A stretch of DNA of 14,563 bases from NCBI GenBank assembly GCA_022702085.1, contig JAKONF010000004.1, forward strand, positions 1 through 14,563, in the 5' to 3' direction. The notes under the pieces were generated by a model. The model saw only the letters and a list, made by a program, of their open reading frames with translations, did not search any database and was not told the origin of the DNA. Position 1 is the first letter of the stretch. Each line of letters opens with the position of its first letter. The position numbers and the translations under genes are program-made. The stretch comes from Rickettsiaceae bacterium (lineage in GTDB: Bacteria > Pseudomonadota > Alphaproteobacteria > Rickettsiales > Rickettsiaceae). Shown one piece after another: positions 6,772 through 14,061 of the stretch.

Positions 6772-7057
6772 TCGATTCAGCAACAAATTTTTCACTTGCT
6801 CCTAATAATTCCGTTAAAGACTCCGGAATGAATTTTTGATAGGTTATTATACCCTCGCCGGTAATATCTTGGAAACTAATATTATATTCATCCTCAACCA
6901 TAATTATTATTTTAGATGATTTGGGAACATTGATATATGATAATTCTATATTACAATTAACCTGTAAAAAATAATTTGTATTTTGAGGAATTTTCAGTTC
7001 TTCTACTTTGAGGCATTTTTTTAGATATTTACTATCAGTAATGATTGTTGTCTTCAT
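6764..7057 (-). CDS. Hypothetical protein of 97 residues, no recognised family
   Basis: An open frame from ATG at 7057 encodes a 97-residue protein beginning MKTTIITDSKYLKKCLKVEE. It is rich in Ile, Lys and Glu, with alternating hydrophobic stretches (NYFLQVNCNIELSYINV, about 28-44, and KIIIMVEDEYNISF, about 49-62) that look like beta strands. There is no signal peptide or membrane helix, and two Cys at 15 and 34. I do not recognise it. It lies 57 nt downstream of gltA on the same strand and ends inside the 3' end of the Mth938 gene, overlapping by 8 nt. No Shine-Dalgarno is visible. A plausible terminator for the opposite-strand operon lies within its 3' part. It could be a fast-evolving lineage-specific gene or a spurious frame. 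Confidence 0.55.
   Translation of the reverse strand: MKTTIITDSKYLKKCLKVEELKIPQNTNYFLQVNCNIELSYINVPKSSKIIIMVEDEYNISFQDITGEGIITYQKFIPESLTELLGASEKFVAESTM
6808..6837 (+). terminator. Candidate terminator of the yajC-secD-Mth938 operon
   Basis: ATTCCG (6808-6813) pairs perfectly with CGGAAT (6824-6829) around a ten-base loop, and is followed by TTTTT at 6833-6837. It lies 36 nt after the Mth938-gene stop, inside the opposite-strand 97-residue ORF. Six base pairs is short but three of them are G-C, unusual in this AT-rich sequence. Confidence 0.45.
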
Positions 7058-7081
7058 ACTATTTGATTAAATTTAGTATCT

Positions 7082-7109
7082 TTTATATAAAAATTATATA
7101 TTTTTTCAA
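7082..7109 (-). promoter_or_regulatory. Candidate promoter of the 97-residue ORF
   Basis: On the minus strand TTGAAA (7109-7104) and TATAAA (7087-7082) are 16 bases apart, with a predicted leader of about 18-20 nt. The same segment also forms an AT-only hairpin (7084-7100, seven base pairs), so the signal may be composition alone. Confidence 0.3.
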
Positions 7110-7114
7110 TAAGA

Positions 7115-8422
7115 TTATCTTTTATCGATGCTAATAAATCCTCTTTCTATTTCACCTGTATAGAGCTGCCTCGGACGGCTTAGCTTTTGATCATTATCTT
7201 CATGCATTTCTTTCCACTGCGCAATCCAGCCTACTGCTCTTGCTACAACGAATAATACCGTAAACATTTGCGGTGGTATATTCATAGCTTGATAAATTAT
7301 ACCAGAATAAAAATCAACGTTAGGATATAGTTTTCTATCAATAAAATACTGATCGCTCAGAGCTATTCTCTCCAATTCCATAGCTATTTGCAGTGATGGA
7401 TCATTCTTCCTACCAAGAGTAGATAGTACCTGCTGGCAAGTATTACGCAGAATCGTGGCTCGAGGATCGTGATTTTTATAAACTCTATGGCCAAAACCCA
7501 TCAATCTGAAATGATCGTTTTTATCTTTAGCACGGTTTATAAATAGTGGAATACGATCGGGACTTTTAATCTCATCTAGCATTTTTATCACAGCTTCATT
7601 AGCACCACCATGAGCAGGTCCCCACAAAGAAGCAATGCCAGCGCTAATGCAAGCAAATGGGTCTGCTCCCGATGAGCCAACCAAACGAACTGTTGAGGTT
7701 GAAGCATTTTGTTCATGATCTGCATGTAAGATTAATATTTCTTCTAAAGCTTTACTTAAAATTGGATTAACCTTATATTCTTCACAAGGCGTAGAAAACA
7801 TCATATGCAAAAAATTTTCAGCAAATGACAGATCGTTTTTAGGATAGATAAAAGGTTGACCGATTGAATACTTGTAAGCCATCGCCGCAATAGTTGGCAT
7901 TTTAGCAATTACGCGAATCGCTGATAATTTTCTCTCTGCTGGATCTTCTATATCTGATAATTCGTGATAAAAAGCAGAAAGCACACCGACAGCTGCGAGC
8001 ATAATAGCCATAGGATGGCCTGAATATCTAAAAGCATTAAATAAATTACGTAGCTGTTCATTGACTAATGAATGATGCATAACATCAGAAGTAAAGTTTG
8101 TCAGCAGTTGCTTGTTTGGTAATTCTTTGTTCAATAACAAATATGCAACTTCTAAAAAATTACAATTTTTAGCTAAATGTTCAATGTTATATCCTCGGTA
8201 TCTTAAGATACCTTGATCACCATCAATATAGGTAATTGAAGACTGGCAAGAAGCCGTTGACATAAAGCCTGGATCGTAAGTAAAATAACCAGTTTCTGCA
8301 TATAACTTGGTAACATCAATCACATCCGCTCCGATAGTTGCTTTTTTTATCGGCAATTTATAAATTTTTTCACCAATTTTAAGTTCAGCATGCATAGGTG
8401 CATTGTTCAAGTCTATACTCAT
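7115..8422 (-). CDS. gltA: Citrate synthase (type II, hexameric family)
   Basis: GltA condenses acetyl-CoA with oxaloacetate to citrate, the entry step of the TCA cycle in the cytoplasm. The 435-residue protein is full length (E. coli 427). The active-site residues are present: His236 in [11 protein letters not shown], His271 in [11 protein letters not shown], His312 in [14 protein letters not shown] and Asp370 in YPNVDFYSG. The substrate-binding Arg of HDPRA and the C-terminal SRPRQLYTG (415-423) are also seen. The N-terminal beta domain at about 12-65 and the [23 protein letters not shown] block (52-78) are typical of the proteobacterial enzyme and match Rickettsia GltA closely by memory. 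GGGG lies eight bases before the ATG. It diverges from the DUF2608 gene across 156 nt. Confidence 0.98.
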   Translation of the reverse strand: MSIDLNNAPMHAELKIGEKIYKLPIKKATIGADVIDVTKLYAETGYFTYDPGFMSTASCQSSITYIDGDQGILRYRGYNIEHLAKNCNFLEVAYLLLNKELPNKQLLTNFTSDVMHHSLVNEQLRNLFNAFRYSGHPMAIMLAAVGVLSAFYHELSDIEDPAERKLSAIRVIAKMPTIAAMAYKYSIGQPFIYPKNDLSFAENFLHMMFSTPCEEYKVNPILSKALEEILILHADHEQNASTSTVRLVGSSGADPFACISAGIASLWGPAHGGANEAVIKMLDEIKSPDRIPLFINRAKDKNDHFRLMGFGHRVYKNHDPRATILRNTCQQVLSTLGRKNDPSLQIAMELERIALSDQYFIDRKLYPNVDFYSGIIYQAMNIPPQMFTVLFVVARAVGWIAQWKEMHEDNDQKLSRPRQLYTGEIERGFISIDKR

Positions 8423-8540
8423 CTCTCTATCCCCATTATCATAATTGATGCTAACTTAAAGGCTTATATGAGTCTAATAAAATTATTTATTAACAATTCT
8501 ACTTTGATAATTTTGTGATATCTTTGATAGCTAAATTGAT

Positions 8541-8546
8541 TATAAT
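8541..8546 (+). promoter_or_regulatory. Candidate minus-10 element for the DUF2608 gene
   Basis: A perfect TATAAT lies 32 nt upstream of the ATG at 8579, giving a predicted leader of about 26 nt. No convincing minus-35 box lies 16-18 bases upstream, so this is a partial match in AT-rich DNA. Confidence 0.3.
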
Positions 8547-8578
8547 ATTTGATTGATTAATGTTACGTAATTGAATTT

Positions 8579-9343
8579 ATGACAGAACGAATAATTAAAA
8601 CCAGTAATTTTAAATTGATTGCAGATGCGATGAAGAGTGCTGACAAAGATACCTTAGTAGTGTTTGATGTTGACGAAGTATTGTTTCAGCCTATTGATCA
8701 AGTACTTAAAGCTAAATTCCAAAGCTTTATAGATAATTTTGAAAAAATTGTTCATAACATGAGCCATCCTTTAAATGAAGTTGACTATAATATTTTGATT
8801 TTACTCCAAAGGCATGTGCAACCAGTAGATTCAGGATTTATCAAATTGATTTCAGATCTACAAAATAGCCATGTTAAGGTTGTTGCCCTCACCCATTGTA
8901 TTTCAGGTAAGTTTGGTAATATAGATTTTGTTGAAGATTGGCGGTTAGCCGAACTTAAAAAACTTAATTACAACTTAGTTAATTCTTGGCCTGATTTAGA
9001 AGAAAAAATTCTACAAATTGATAATTACGAGATAGTTAGAAGTCTTCCTTTATTCAAAAAAGGTGTAATATTTACTAACGGTGTTCCTAAAGGTTTGGTG
9101 CTTGAAGCATTTCTAAAATATGCCAAAATTAAACCGAAGAAAGTTATTTTTGTAGATGATTTAGCAGTAAATATACAATCTGTTAGAAAAGTTTTGGCTA
9201 ATTTAGATATAGATTATATTGGTATAGAATACGTAGCAGCTGATGAATTAGAACTTCTGCCATTAGATGAACAACGTGCTTACAAACAACTCAAAAAATT
9301 GATTACTGATAGAGAATGGCTATCTGACGCTGAAATGAATTAG
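8579..9343 (+). CDS. HAD-superfamily protein of the DUF2608 type
   Basis: A 254-residue protein with the complete motif set of the haloacid dehalogenase superfamily, which mostly contains phosphatases. Motif I is VVFDVDEVLF (27-36), giving nucleophile Asp30 and acid/base Asp32; motif II is the Thr of VALTHC (Thr105); motif III is Lys171 in GVPKG; motif IV is VIFVDD (189-194), which would bind magnesium through Asp193/Asp194. The cap, about 36-95, is helical. The overall pattern fits DUF2608, a family I associate with Rickettsiales and other intracellular bacteria; the substrate is unknown. There is no signal peptide, so it should be cytoplasmic. It stands alone, divergent from gltA and convergent with the uracil-DNA glycosylase gene. 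No Shine-Dalgarno is visible. Confidence 0.85.
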   Translation: MTERIIKTSNFKLIADAMKSADKDTLVVFDVDEVLFQPIDQVLKAKFQSFIDNFEKIVHNMSHPLNEVDYNILILLQRHVQPVDSGFIKLISDLQNSHVKVVALTHCISGKFGNIDFVEDWRLAELKKLNYNLVNSWPDLEEKILQIDNYEIVRSLPLFKKGVIFTNGVPKGLVLEAFLKYAKIKPKKVIFVDDLAVNIQSVRKVLANLDIDYIGIEYVAADELELLPLDEQRAYKQLKKLITDREWLSDAEMN

Positions 9344-9515
9344 TGAATGATCAAAGATTATTTATATTACTTTGAATCGCTATAAAAATTCTTATGACTA
9401 GCTATGGCTAAATTGATTGAAATCGATATAGTAATTATATTATTGATTTGTGCTTAATAACCTAACTATAAAAGTTATAAAAAGCGATCTTTCCTGATTG
9501 AAATTTAATTAAATT

Positions 9516-10376
9516 TTAGGTTATTTTTTGTTCTTCAATGTATTGCTGAATCTTTAATAAATCATACCAACTAGTTTTTTTCTGCATTGGTTGTCTTAAT
9601 AAATATGCTGGATGAAAAATCGCTGTAAGTGGAATTGGCTTAGTTAAATATTTGTTGGTATAGGAAAAATGTTCTTGTCTAATTTTGGTGATACCAGCAT
9701 GCTTACCAAGTAAACTGGTTGCCGCTGTACTACCTACTAAAACTATCAATTTTGGTTTTACGAGTGCTATATGTTTTTCAACAAATGGCCTGCATAAATC
9801 AATCTCTTGCTGGGTGGGTGGACGATTTGCTGGTGGCCGCCAAAACACTGTATTAGTGATATAAGCGTTTGATGCTCTTGATACTCTAATAGCAGCAAGC
9901 ATACTATCTAATAACTTGCCACTATCACCGCAAAATGGAACACCTGTCAAATCTTCGTTAGCACCAGGCGCTTCACCAATGAACATCAACTGAGCATGAG
10001 GATTACCATCACCGAACACAGTATTGTTGGAGAATTTCTTAATGCCGCAACCCTCATATGCTAAGATCGCCTCTTTCAGCTTTGTTAAAGAATTAGCTTG
10101 ATCTGCTAGAATTCTAGTTTCAATAATATCATCTTTCATTTCATCTACCTTGAGTGTCGTTACATCCTTTATAGAAGTTTCTTTTATTGGAATTTGAGTA
10201 TGTATCCTTTGCTCATCAATTATTCTCTCAGAATAAATATTCTTTTGAGAATTATTTGATGTTTCTCGGTCATTTTTTATTATATTTATGACTTTACTAG
10301 AAGAAGAGCAATAATGATCTATGCCTATTGCTTTAAGCCAATAAAGTTGATTGCTTTTTATCTGCTGATGGGGCAT
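9516..10376 (-). CDS. Uracil-DNA glycosylase, family-4-like
   Basis: This enzyme class removes uracil from DNA to begin base-excision repair. In the 286-residue protein the catalytic domain covers about 97-280. Motif 1 is GEAPGANED (134-142), followed by TGVPFCGDSGKLLD (144-157); motif 2 is FHPAYLLR (254-261); VFGDGNP at 120-126 and RPPANRPPT (180-188) are also typical. Residues 1-95 form a polar, low-complexity extension starting MPHQQIKSNQLYWLKAIGI, a pattern found in alphaproteobacterial members. Of the four cysteines that bind the 4Fe-4S cluster in classic family-4 enzymes, only Cys110 and Cys195 have counterparts; the first of the CxxC pair and the Cys of KCRPP (here FWRPP) are absent, so a cluster is doubtful. 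It diverges from rluD across 33 nt. Confidence 0.88.
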   Translation of the reverse strand: MPHQQIKSNQLYWLKAIGIDHYCSSSSKVINIIKNDRETSNNSQKNIYSERIIDEQRIHTQIPIKETSIKDVTTLKVDEMKDDIIETRILADQANSLTKLKEAILAYEGCGIKKFSNNTVFGDGNPHAQLMFIGEAPGANEDLTGVPFCGDSGKLLDSMLAAIRVSRASNAYITNTVFWRPPANRPPTQQEIDLCRPFVEKHIALVKPKLIVLVGSTAATSLLGKHAGITKIRQEHFSYTNKYLTKPIPLTAIFHPAYLLRQPMQKKTSWYDLLKIQQYIEEQKIT

Positions 10377-10409
10377 TTTATTATAGTATAAATTCTAAAA
10401 TTCTTTTAG

Positions 10410-11375
10410 GTGACAGAATATAAACTTATTATTGGTGAAGATCATCACAAAATTCGTCTCGATAAAGCTTTGAGCCTACTGATTCCAGAAATATCAAGAA
10501 ACACTATTGTGCAAGCTATAAAAAATAATCAAGCTAAAATCAACCAACTTATTATTGTTGATTCAAGCATGCCAGTCAAGAAGAATGATATTATACATTT
10601 ATCTATAGTTCTAAGAAATGATCAATCTATTGATGAGCTAATGCCAACAGCTATAGCATTAGATATTTTGTTTGAAGATGATCATCTAATGATCATAAAT
10701 AAACCGGCTGGTCTTACGGTACATCCTAATAATAACAAGCATGAAATAACCTTAGTGCATGGCCTCGTTCATCATACGCGAAATTTGTCAACTATTGGCG
10801 GTCCTGCGCGTCCTGGCATTGTCCACAGACTTGATAAAGATACCTCTGGCTTAATGGTCGTTGCCAAAACAGATATAGCTCACCAAAAAATAGCCGAGCA
10901 ATTACAGAATAGAATTTTGAGCCGTAAATACAAAGCTTTAGTTTGGCATGTTCCCTCTCCTCTAACTGGCATAGTTAATGCTAATATCGGCAGACATCCA
11001 ATTGACAGAACCAAAAGAATTGTACAGAAATATGGCGGCAAGCATGCAATCACCCATTACTGCACGCGTGAGATATTACAAAAAGGAGTTTTAAGCCAAA
11101 TCGAATGTACTTTAGAAACTGGTAGAACCCATCAGATAAGAGTGCATTTAAGTTATATTGGCTGCTCGATATTTGGTGATCCTGTTTACGGTCATCATGA
11201 GCGCAAACTCCGTACGTTATCTAAAGAACTTCAAAATGAACTTAAGTTTTTTAAGCGTCAAGCACTACACTCATGGCAAATAAAATTATTTCATCCAATC
11301 ACCAATCAATTGCTAGAATTTGAGACTACTCTGCCAACAGATATACAAGTCATCAAAACTATATTAGCATCTTGA
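10410..11375 (+). CDS. rluD: Ribosomal large subunit pseudouridine synthase D (RluD/RluA family)
   Basis: RluD converts uridines in helix 69 of 23S rRNA to pseudouridine. The 321-residue protein has an N-terminal S4 RNA-binding domain (about 15-70: RLDKALSLLIPEISRNTI.QAI) and the catalytic domain from about 83. The active-site motif is HRLDKDTSGLMVVAK at 139-153 with nucleophile Asp142. Other family blocks are IINKPAGLTVHP (95-106), ETGRTHQIRVHL (236-247), IFGDPVYG (254-261) and RQALHSW (283-289). The GTG start is forced: an in-frame TAG (10407-10409) directly precedes it and the next starts would remove the S4 domain. AGG overlaps the start, so there is no properly spaced Shine-Dalgarno. RluC and RluA paralogues share the motifs, but the length and S4 domain favour RluD. 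Confidence 0.93.
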   Translation: MTEYKLIIGEDHHKIRLDKALSLLIPEISRNTIVQAIKNNQAKINQLIIVDSSMPVKKNDIIHLSIVLRNDQSIDELMPTAIALDILFEDDHLMIINKPAGLTVHPNNNKHEITLVHGLVHHTRNLSTIGGPARPGIVHRLDKDTSGLMVVAKTDIAHQKIAEQLQNRILSRKYKALVWHVPSPLTGIVNANIGRHPIDRTKRIVQKYGGKHAITHYCTREILQKGVLSQIECTLETGRTHQIRVHLSYIGCSIFGDPVYGHHERKLRTLSKELQNELKFFKRQALHSWQIKLFHPITNQLLEFETTLPTDIQVIKTILAS

Positions 11376-11380
11376 GTAAT

Positions 11381-11410
11381 TTGACATTTGAGTATTTTTA
11401 TGAATAATAT
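11381..11410 (+). promoter_or_regulatory. Promoter of the solute-binding protein, flavin reductase and dapB operon
   Basis: A consensus TTGACA (11381-11386) is followed after 18 bases by TAATAT (11405-11410). Transcription would start near 11417, about 17 nt before the ATG. It lies entirely in the 58-nt gap after rluD. Confidence 0.5.
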
Positions 11411-11433
11411 AATAAACAATCTAAGATCATTAA

Positions 11434-12168
11434 ATGTATAAAATAATCAAAATAAGTATAATCAGTTTGTTAAGTTGCTTGTTATTGGCAAATTGTAGCA
11501 AAGAAGCAACCGATCCTAATACTTTGGTTGTAGCGACTTCTGCTGATAACCCACCTTATGAATTTATTGATAAAGGCAAATTATCAGGCTTTGATATAGA
11601 TGTTATCAATGCCATAGCTGGAAAGATGCATAAAAAAATAGTTATTAAAAATCTTGATTTTCCAAGCCTATTTGCAGCTTTGGCTAGTAAAAACGTAGAT
11701 ATTGTTATTGCAGGTTTATCTGTTACGCCTACAAGAGCAGTAAATGTAGCTTTTTCAGATAGTTATACAACAACGACTACTGCAATGTTATTTAGAAAAA
11801 ATGATTTAACTTCACTCAACCTAGAAAATAAAATAATTGGTGCGCAGTTAGGATCGACTTGGGAGCAAGTTGCTAAAGATTTGGCAGTTAAACATAATGC
11901 TAAAGTGCATAGCTTATCCAATAATTTAATATTAGTTGAAGAACTCAAATCTAAAGCCATCGATGCAGTAATTTTAGAAGAAGTACAAGTGTCAAAGTTT
12001 ATAGAAAATAACCCTGGACTTGATAGTTTTATCTTACAAGATTTATCATCTGAGTTTGCCATTGCTTTACCTTTAAATAGTTCTCTGATAGAGGAAGTCA
12101 ATACAGCGATTAAGGCTCTTAGTGCGGATGGAACTCTTTCAACTTTAAGAAAAAAATGGTTCCCATAA
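11434..12168 (+). CDS. Amino-acid-type ABC transporter solute-binding lipoprotein
   Basis: A 244-residue periplasmic binding protein of the family that captures polar or basic amino acids for an ABC importer. It has a lipoprotein signal: hydrophobic segment at about 7-19 and lipobox LANC with lipidated Cys21, so it should be membrane-anchored. The mature protein shows the family N-terminal pattern LVVATSADNPPYEFID (31-46), GFDIDVINAIA (52-62), AALASKNVDIVIAGLSVTPTR (81-101) with the ligand-binding Arg101, and FSDSY (107-111). Glu182 takes the place where many relatives have Asp in the second lobe. No permease or ATPase gene is adjacent, so its transporter must be elsewhere if it exists. Its stop overlaps the start of the next gene (TAATG). 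Confidence 0.88.
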   Translation: MYKIIKISIISLLSCLLLANCSKEATDPNTLVVATSADNPPYEFIDKGKLSGFDIDVINAIAGKMHKKIVIKNLDFPSLFAALASKNVDIVIAGLSVTPTRAVNVAFSDSYTTTTTAMLFRKNDLTSLNLENKIIGAQLGSTWEQVAKDLAVKHNAKVHSLSNNLILVEELKSKAIDAVILEEVQVSKFIENNPGLDSFILQDLSSEFAIALPLNSSLIEEVNTAIKALSADGTLSTLRKKWFP

Positions 12169-12641
12169 TGGATTCAACTATTTTCAAAACTGCTTTGAGT
12201 AAAATGCCTACTGGCGTAACTGTAATTAGCACTAGCTACGGCGAAGAACTTTTCGGCTTTACTAGTAACTCTTTTGCTTCCGTTTCTTTACAACCTTCAT
12301 TGATTTCTTTTTGCCTAGAAAAATCAGCACGTAGTATAACCGCCTTTTCTAATACTACACATTTTACTGTCAGTATTTTAGATGAATATCAGAAGGACAT
12401 TTCAAAACATTTTGCAGCTCACATTGAGGACAAATTTCAAGCTTTTCCCTACCAGTTGAGTAAACATTCACAATGCCCATTTATTGAAGGTGCTCTGTGC
12501 TGGCTTGAATGTAAAAAAGTAATTCAATATGAAGGTGGTGATCATCTCATATTTATTGGAGAAGTTATAGATACTGTACTTAATAATCAAAAACAAAATC
12601 CTTTAATATATTTTGAAAAAGAATATAGGTCCATTAAATAA
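12168..12641 (+). CDS. Flavin-reductase-domain (FMN-binding split barrel) protein
   Basis: This 157-residue protein matches the flavin reductase-like family that reduces FMN or FAD with NAD(P)H or supplies reduced flavin to a monooxygenase. Typical segments are ALSKMPTGVTVISTS (9-23), GFTSNSFASVSLQPSLISF (30-48), the Ser-rich helix SARSITAFSNTTHFTVSIL (53-71), and the C-terminal strands CWLECKKV and DHLIFIGEV (125-133). An alternative ATG lies at 12156, but the ATG at 12168 fits the family start (MDS..FK.AL..) and gives a one-base stop-start overlap with the preceding gene, so I prefer it. No monooxygenase partner is in the window, so the physiological role is unknown. It is cytoplasmic and lies in an operon with the binding protein and dapB. 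Confidence 0.88.
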   Translation: MDSTIFKTALSKMPTGVTVISTSYGEELFGFTSNSFASVSLQPSLISFCLEKSARSITAFSNTTHFTVSILDEYQKDISKHFAAHIEDKFQAFPYQLSKHSQCPFIEGALCWLECKKVIQYEGGDHLIFIGEVIDTVLNNQKQNPLIYFEKEYRSIK

Positions 12642-12650
12642 TTACCTTGA

Positions 12651-13415
12651 ATGATTACTAAAATTGGTCTTTGTGGTGCTACTGGCAGGATGGGTCTTGC
12701 CATAAGAGAGCGAATAAGTAATTTTCCTGAACTCCAAATCCAAAAAACCTTCCCATGTTTAGATGAAAAACACCAAAGCTTAGAGTATCTATGCACAGAT
12801 TCTGAGCTAATAATTGATTTTTCTTCGCCAATATTGTTACCTCAACTACTTGAGTGTGCTTTGAAATTTAATAATAAACTGATAATTGGTACTACTGGTT
12901 TTGAGGCCAAACATTTTGAAGCAATGAAAGAAGCCAGTCAAAAAATTGCAATTTTTTACTCCGCCAACATGTCTATTAGCATAAATATAATTAGTAACAT
13001 AATCTCTTATCTCACGCAAAGTTTGGATGAGAATTATGATATTGATATTATAGATATTCATCATCGCTTTAAGAAAGATCTGCCTTCAGGAACTGCTCTT
13101 ATGCTCAAAGAAGCAGCTGATAGTGCTCCTAGTTATACAAGCGAATTTAAATTAAATGATAGCTCAATCATCGATCAAACTTCTAGGACTGAAGGTACAA
13201 TAAATATATCAAGTATTCGCAGTGGTCATATTGTAGGTACTCATGAAATACTCTTTACAAATGATACTGAGATTGTAAGCATCAAACATCAAGCACTAAA
13301 TAGAAATCTATTTGCAGATGGTGCTTTAAAGGCTGCTATGTGGATGAGAGATCAAACTAAGCCAGGCTTATATTCTGTGAAAGACCTACTTAATCATCGA
13401 TCTCGGCTCCAATAA
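12651..13415 (+). CDS. dapB: 4-hydroxy-tetrahydrodipicolinate reductase
   Basis: DapB makes tetrahydrodipicolinate with NAD(P)H, in the pathway to meso-diaminopimelate for peptidoglycan and to lysine. The 254-residue protein has the Rossmann motif GLCGATGRMG (6-15), IDFSSP (55-60), the GTTG loop (80-83), FYSANMSIS.N (102-112) and the catalytic motif HHRFKKDLPSGTAL (137-150), with His137/His138 and Lys142 as acid/base candidates. The C-terminal block HQALNRNLFADGALKAAMW (213-231) is also typical. It is slightly shorter than E. coli DapB (273). It starts 9 nt after the flavin reductase stop without a clear ribosome binding site and is probably cotranscribed. Keeping it implies that this organism still makes diaminopimelate. 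Confidence 0.97.
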   Translation: MITKIGLCGATGRMGLAIRERISNFPELQIQKTFPCLDEKHQSLEYLCTDSELIIDFSSPILLPQLLECALKFNNKLIIGTTGFEAKHFEAMKEASQKIAIFYSANMSISINIISNIISYLTQSLDENYDIDIIDIHHRFKKDLPSGTALMLKEAADSAPSYTSEFKLNDSSIIDQTSRTEGTINISSIRSGHIVGTHEILFTNDTEIVSIKHQALNRNLFADGALKAAMWMRDQTKPGLYSVKDLLNHRSRLQ

Positions 13416-13449
13416 TGTATTTCTTAGCTATGCAATCTGCCTAATAAAC

Positions 13450-13683
13450 TCACTTAGTAGGTTTATTATCATGTATGATAGTAGTAGTAGTTCCAACATG
13501 ACGGTTTACATTGTCCATATGATCATTAATAGCAGGACGCGGATCTACTATAGTACGTACAGCTTGACCTTCTACGTTCATGTTCTTTGATTCAGAAACA
13601 GGTGTTGTATTTTTATTTACATTACTAGAACATGAAGCCAAAGCTAATAAAGCAGTTAACATCAAAAAATTATTTTTAATCAT
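13450..13683 (-). CDS. Small lipoprotein, unknown function
   Basis: An open frame from ATG at 13683 encodes 77 residues with a clear lipoprotein signal: MIKNNFLMLTALLALASC, where LASC is the lipobox and Cys18 the lipidated residue. The mature part of about 60 residues is polar, rich in Asn, Thr and Val, with VDPRPAINDHMDNVNRH in the middle and a Thr-rich TTTTII near the end. The start has a well-placed AGGAA eight bases upstream, so it is likely translated. I do not recognise a family; it could be a small envelope protein. It is convergent with dapB over a 34-nt gap. Its own promoter would lie in the AT-rich 13684-13790 region, but no clear box pair was seen. Confidence 0.72.
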   Translation of the reverse strand: MIKNNFLMLTALLALASCSSNVNKNTTPVSESKNMNVEGQAVRTIVDPRPAINDHMDNVNRHVGTTTTIIHDNKPTK

Positions 13684-13872
13684 TATATGTTCCTAAAATT
13701 AAAAGTTAAAGATTGTGCGCTGTAATAAGCTACCTCTAAATATATTATATTTGTTTATTAACAACTTTAAAAGACAATTTTTTTATTAGAATTAACTAAC
13801 GAAAATTATAAGAAAATACTTGCTTTTAAATGGTTTTTTCTTTAACCTATGGCCCGATTGGGGATTTAATTT

Positions 13873-13878
13873 TATAAT
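13873..13878 (+). promoter_or_regulatory. Candidate minus-10 element for tRNA-Leu
   Basis: A perfect TATAAT ends nine bases before the mature tRNA 5' end, predicting a very short leader. No good minus-35 is at the right distance; the sequence there is GC-rich (TGGCCC), so the assignment is tentative. Confidence 0.35.
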
Positions 13879-13887
13879 TTAAATCAA

Positions 13888-13973
13888 GCCCGCGTGATGG
13901 AATGGTAGACATAACGGACTTAAAATCCGTGGGACGTAAGTCCTTGCCGGTTCAAGTCCGGCCGCGGGTACCA
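13888..13973 (+). tRNA. tRNA-Leu, anticodon UAA, with encoded CCA
   Basis: The acceptor stem GCCCGCG (13888-13894) pairs with CGCGGGT (13963-13969), with a G-U at the first pair, followed by A73 and an encoded CCA (13971-13973). The anticodon stem ACGGA/TCCGT encloses CTTAAAA, so the anticodon is TAA (13921-13923), reading UUA and UUG leucine codons. The long variable arm (GGAC/GTCC, about 13932-13943) marks a class II tRNA. The T arm is GCCGG TTCAAGT CCGGC. The length of 86 nt is normal for bacterial tRNA-Leu. Confidence 0.97.
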
Positions 13974-14061
13974 CTCAAGTACCATTCAAAAAAACAGCAA
14001 CTTGACTTGCTACCCAAATACAACATCTCCCTTGTAATTTAAAATTTATAAAAATATCATT

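Noticed and set aside
8486..8497. TTATTAACAA shared between the gltA upstream region and the region near 13753
   Set aside because: A ten-base AT-rich match in two intergenic regions has little weight and no consistent position relative to a promoter.
9344..9515. 172-nt convergent gap between the DUF2608 and glycosylase genes, searched for terminators, RNAs and small genes
   Set aside because: Only short weak stems such as TCAAAG/CTTTGA without T-runs; nothing supportable.
9501..9516. Perfect 16-bp AT-only palindrome at the end of the uracil-DNA glycosylase gene
   Set aside because: Made only of A and T, no T-run with a stable stem, and expected by chance in this composition.
10100..10330. 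Possible Rickettsia palindromic element inserted in the N-terminal extension of the glycosylase
   Set aside because: The low-complexity polar segment could suggest an insertion, but no long inverted repeat is visible in the DNA and such extensions are normal in the family.
13443..13467. AATAAAC/GTTTATT hairpin between dapB and the small lipoprotein gene
   Set aside because: A bidirectional terminator was considered, but there is no T-run on either strand and the stem is nearly all A-T.
14032..14060. TTGTAA, 17 bases, TATCAT just upstream of the NFU gene
   Set aside because: The minus-10 would end one base before the start codon, so transcription would begin inside the gene; treated as chance.
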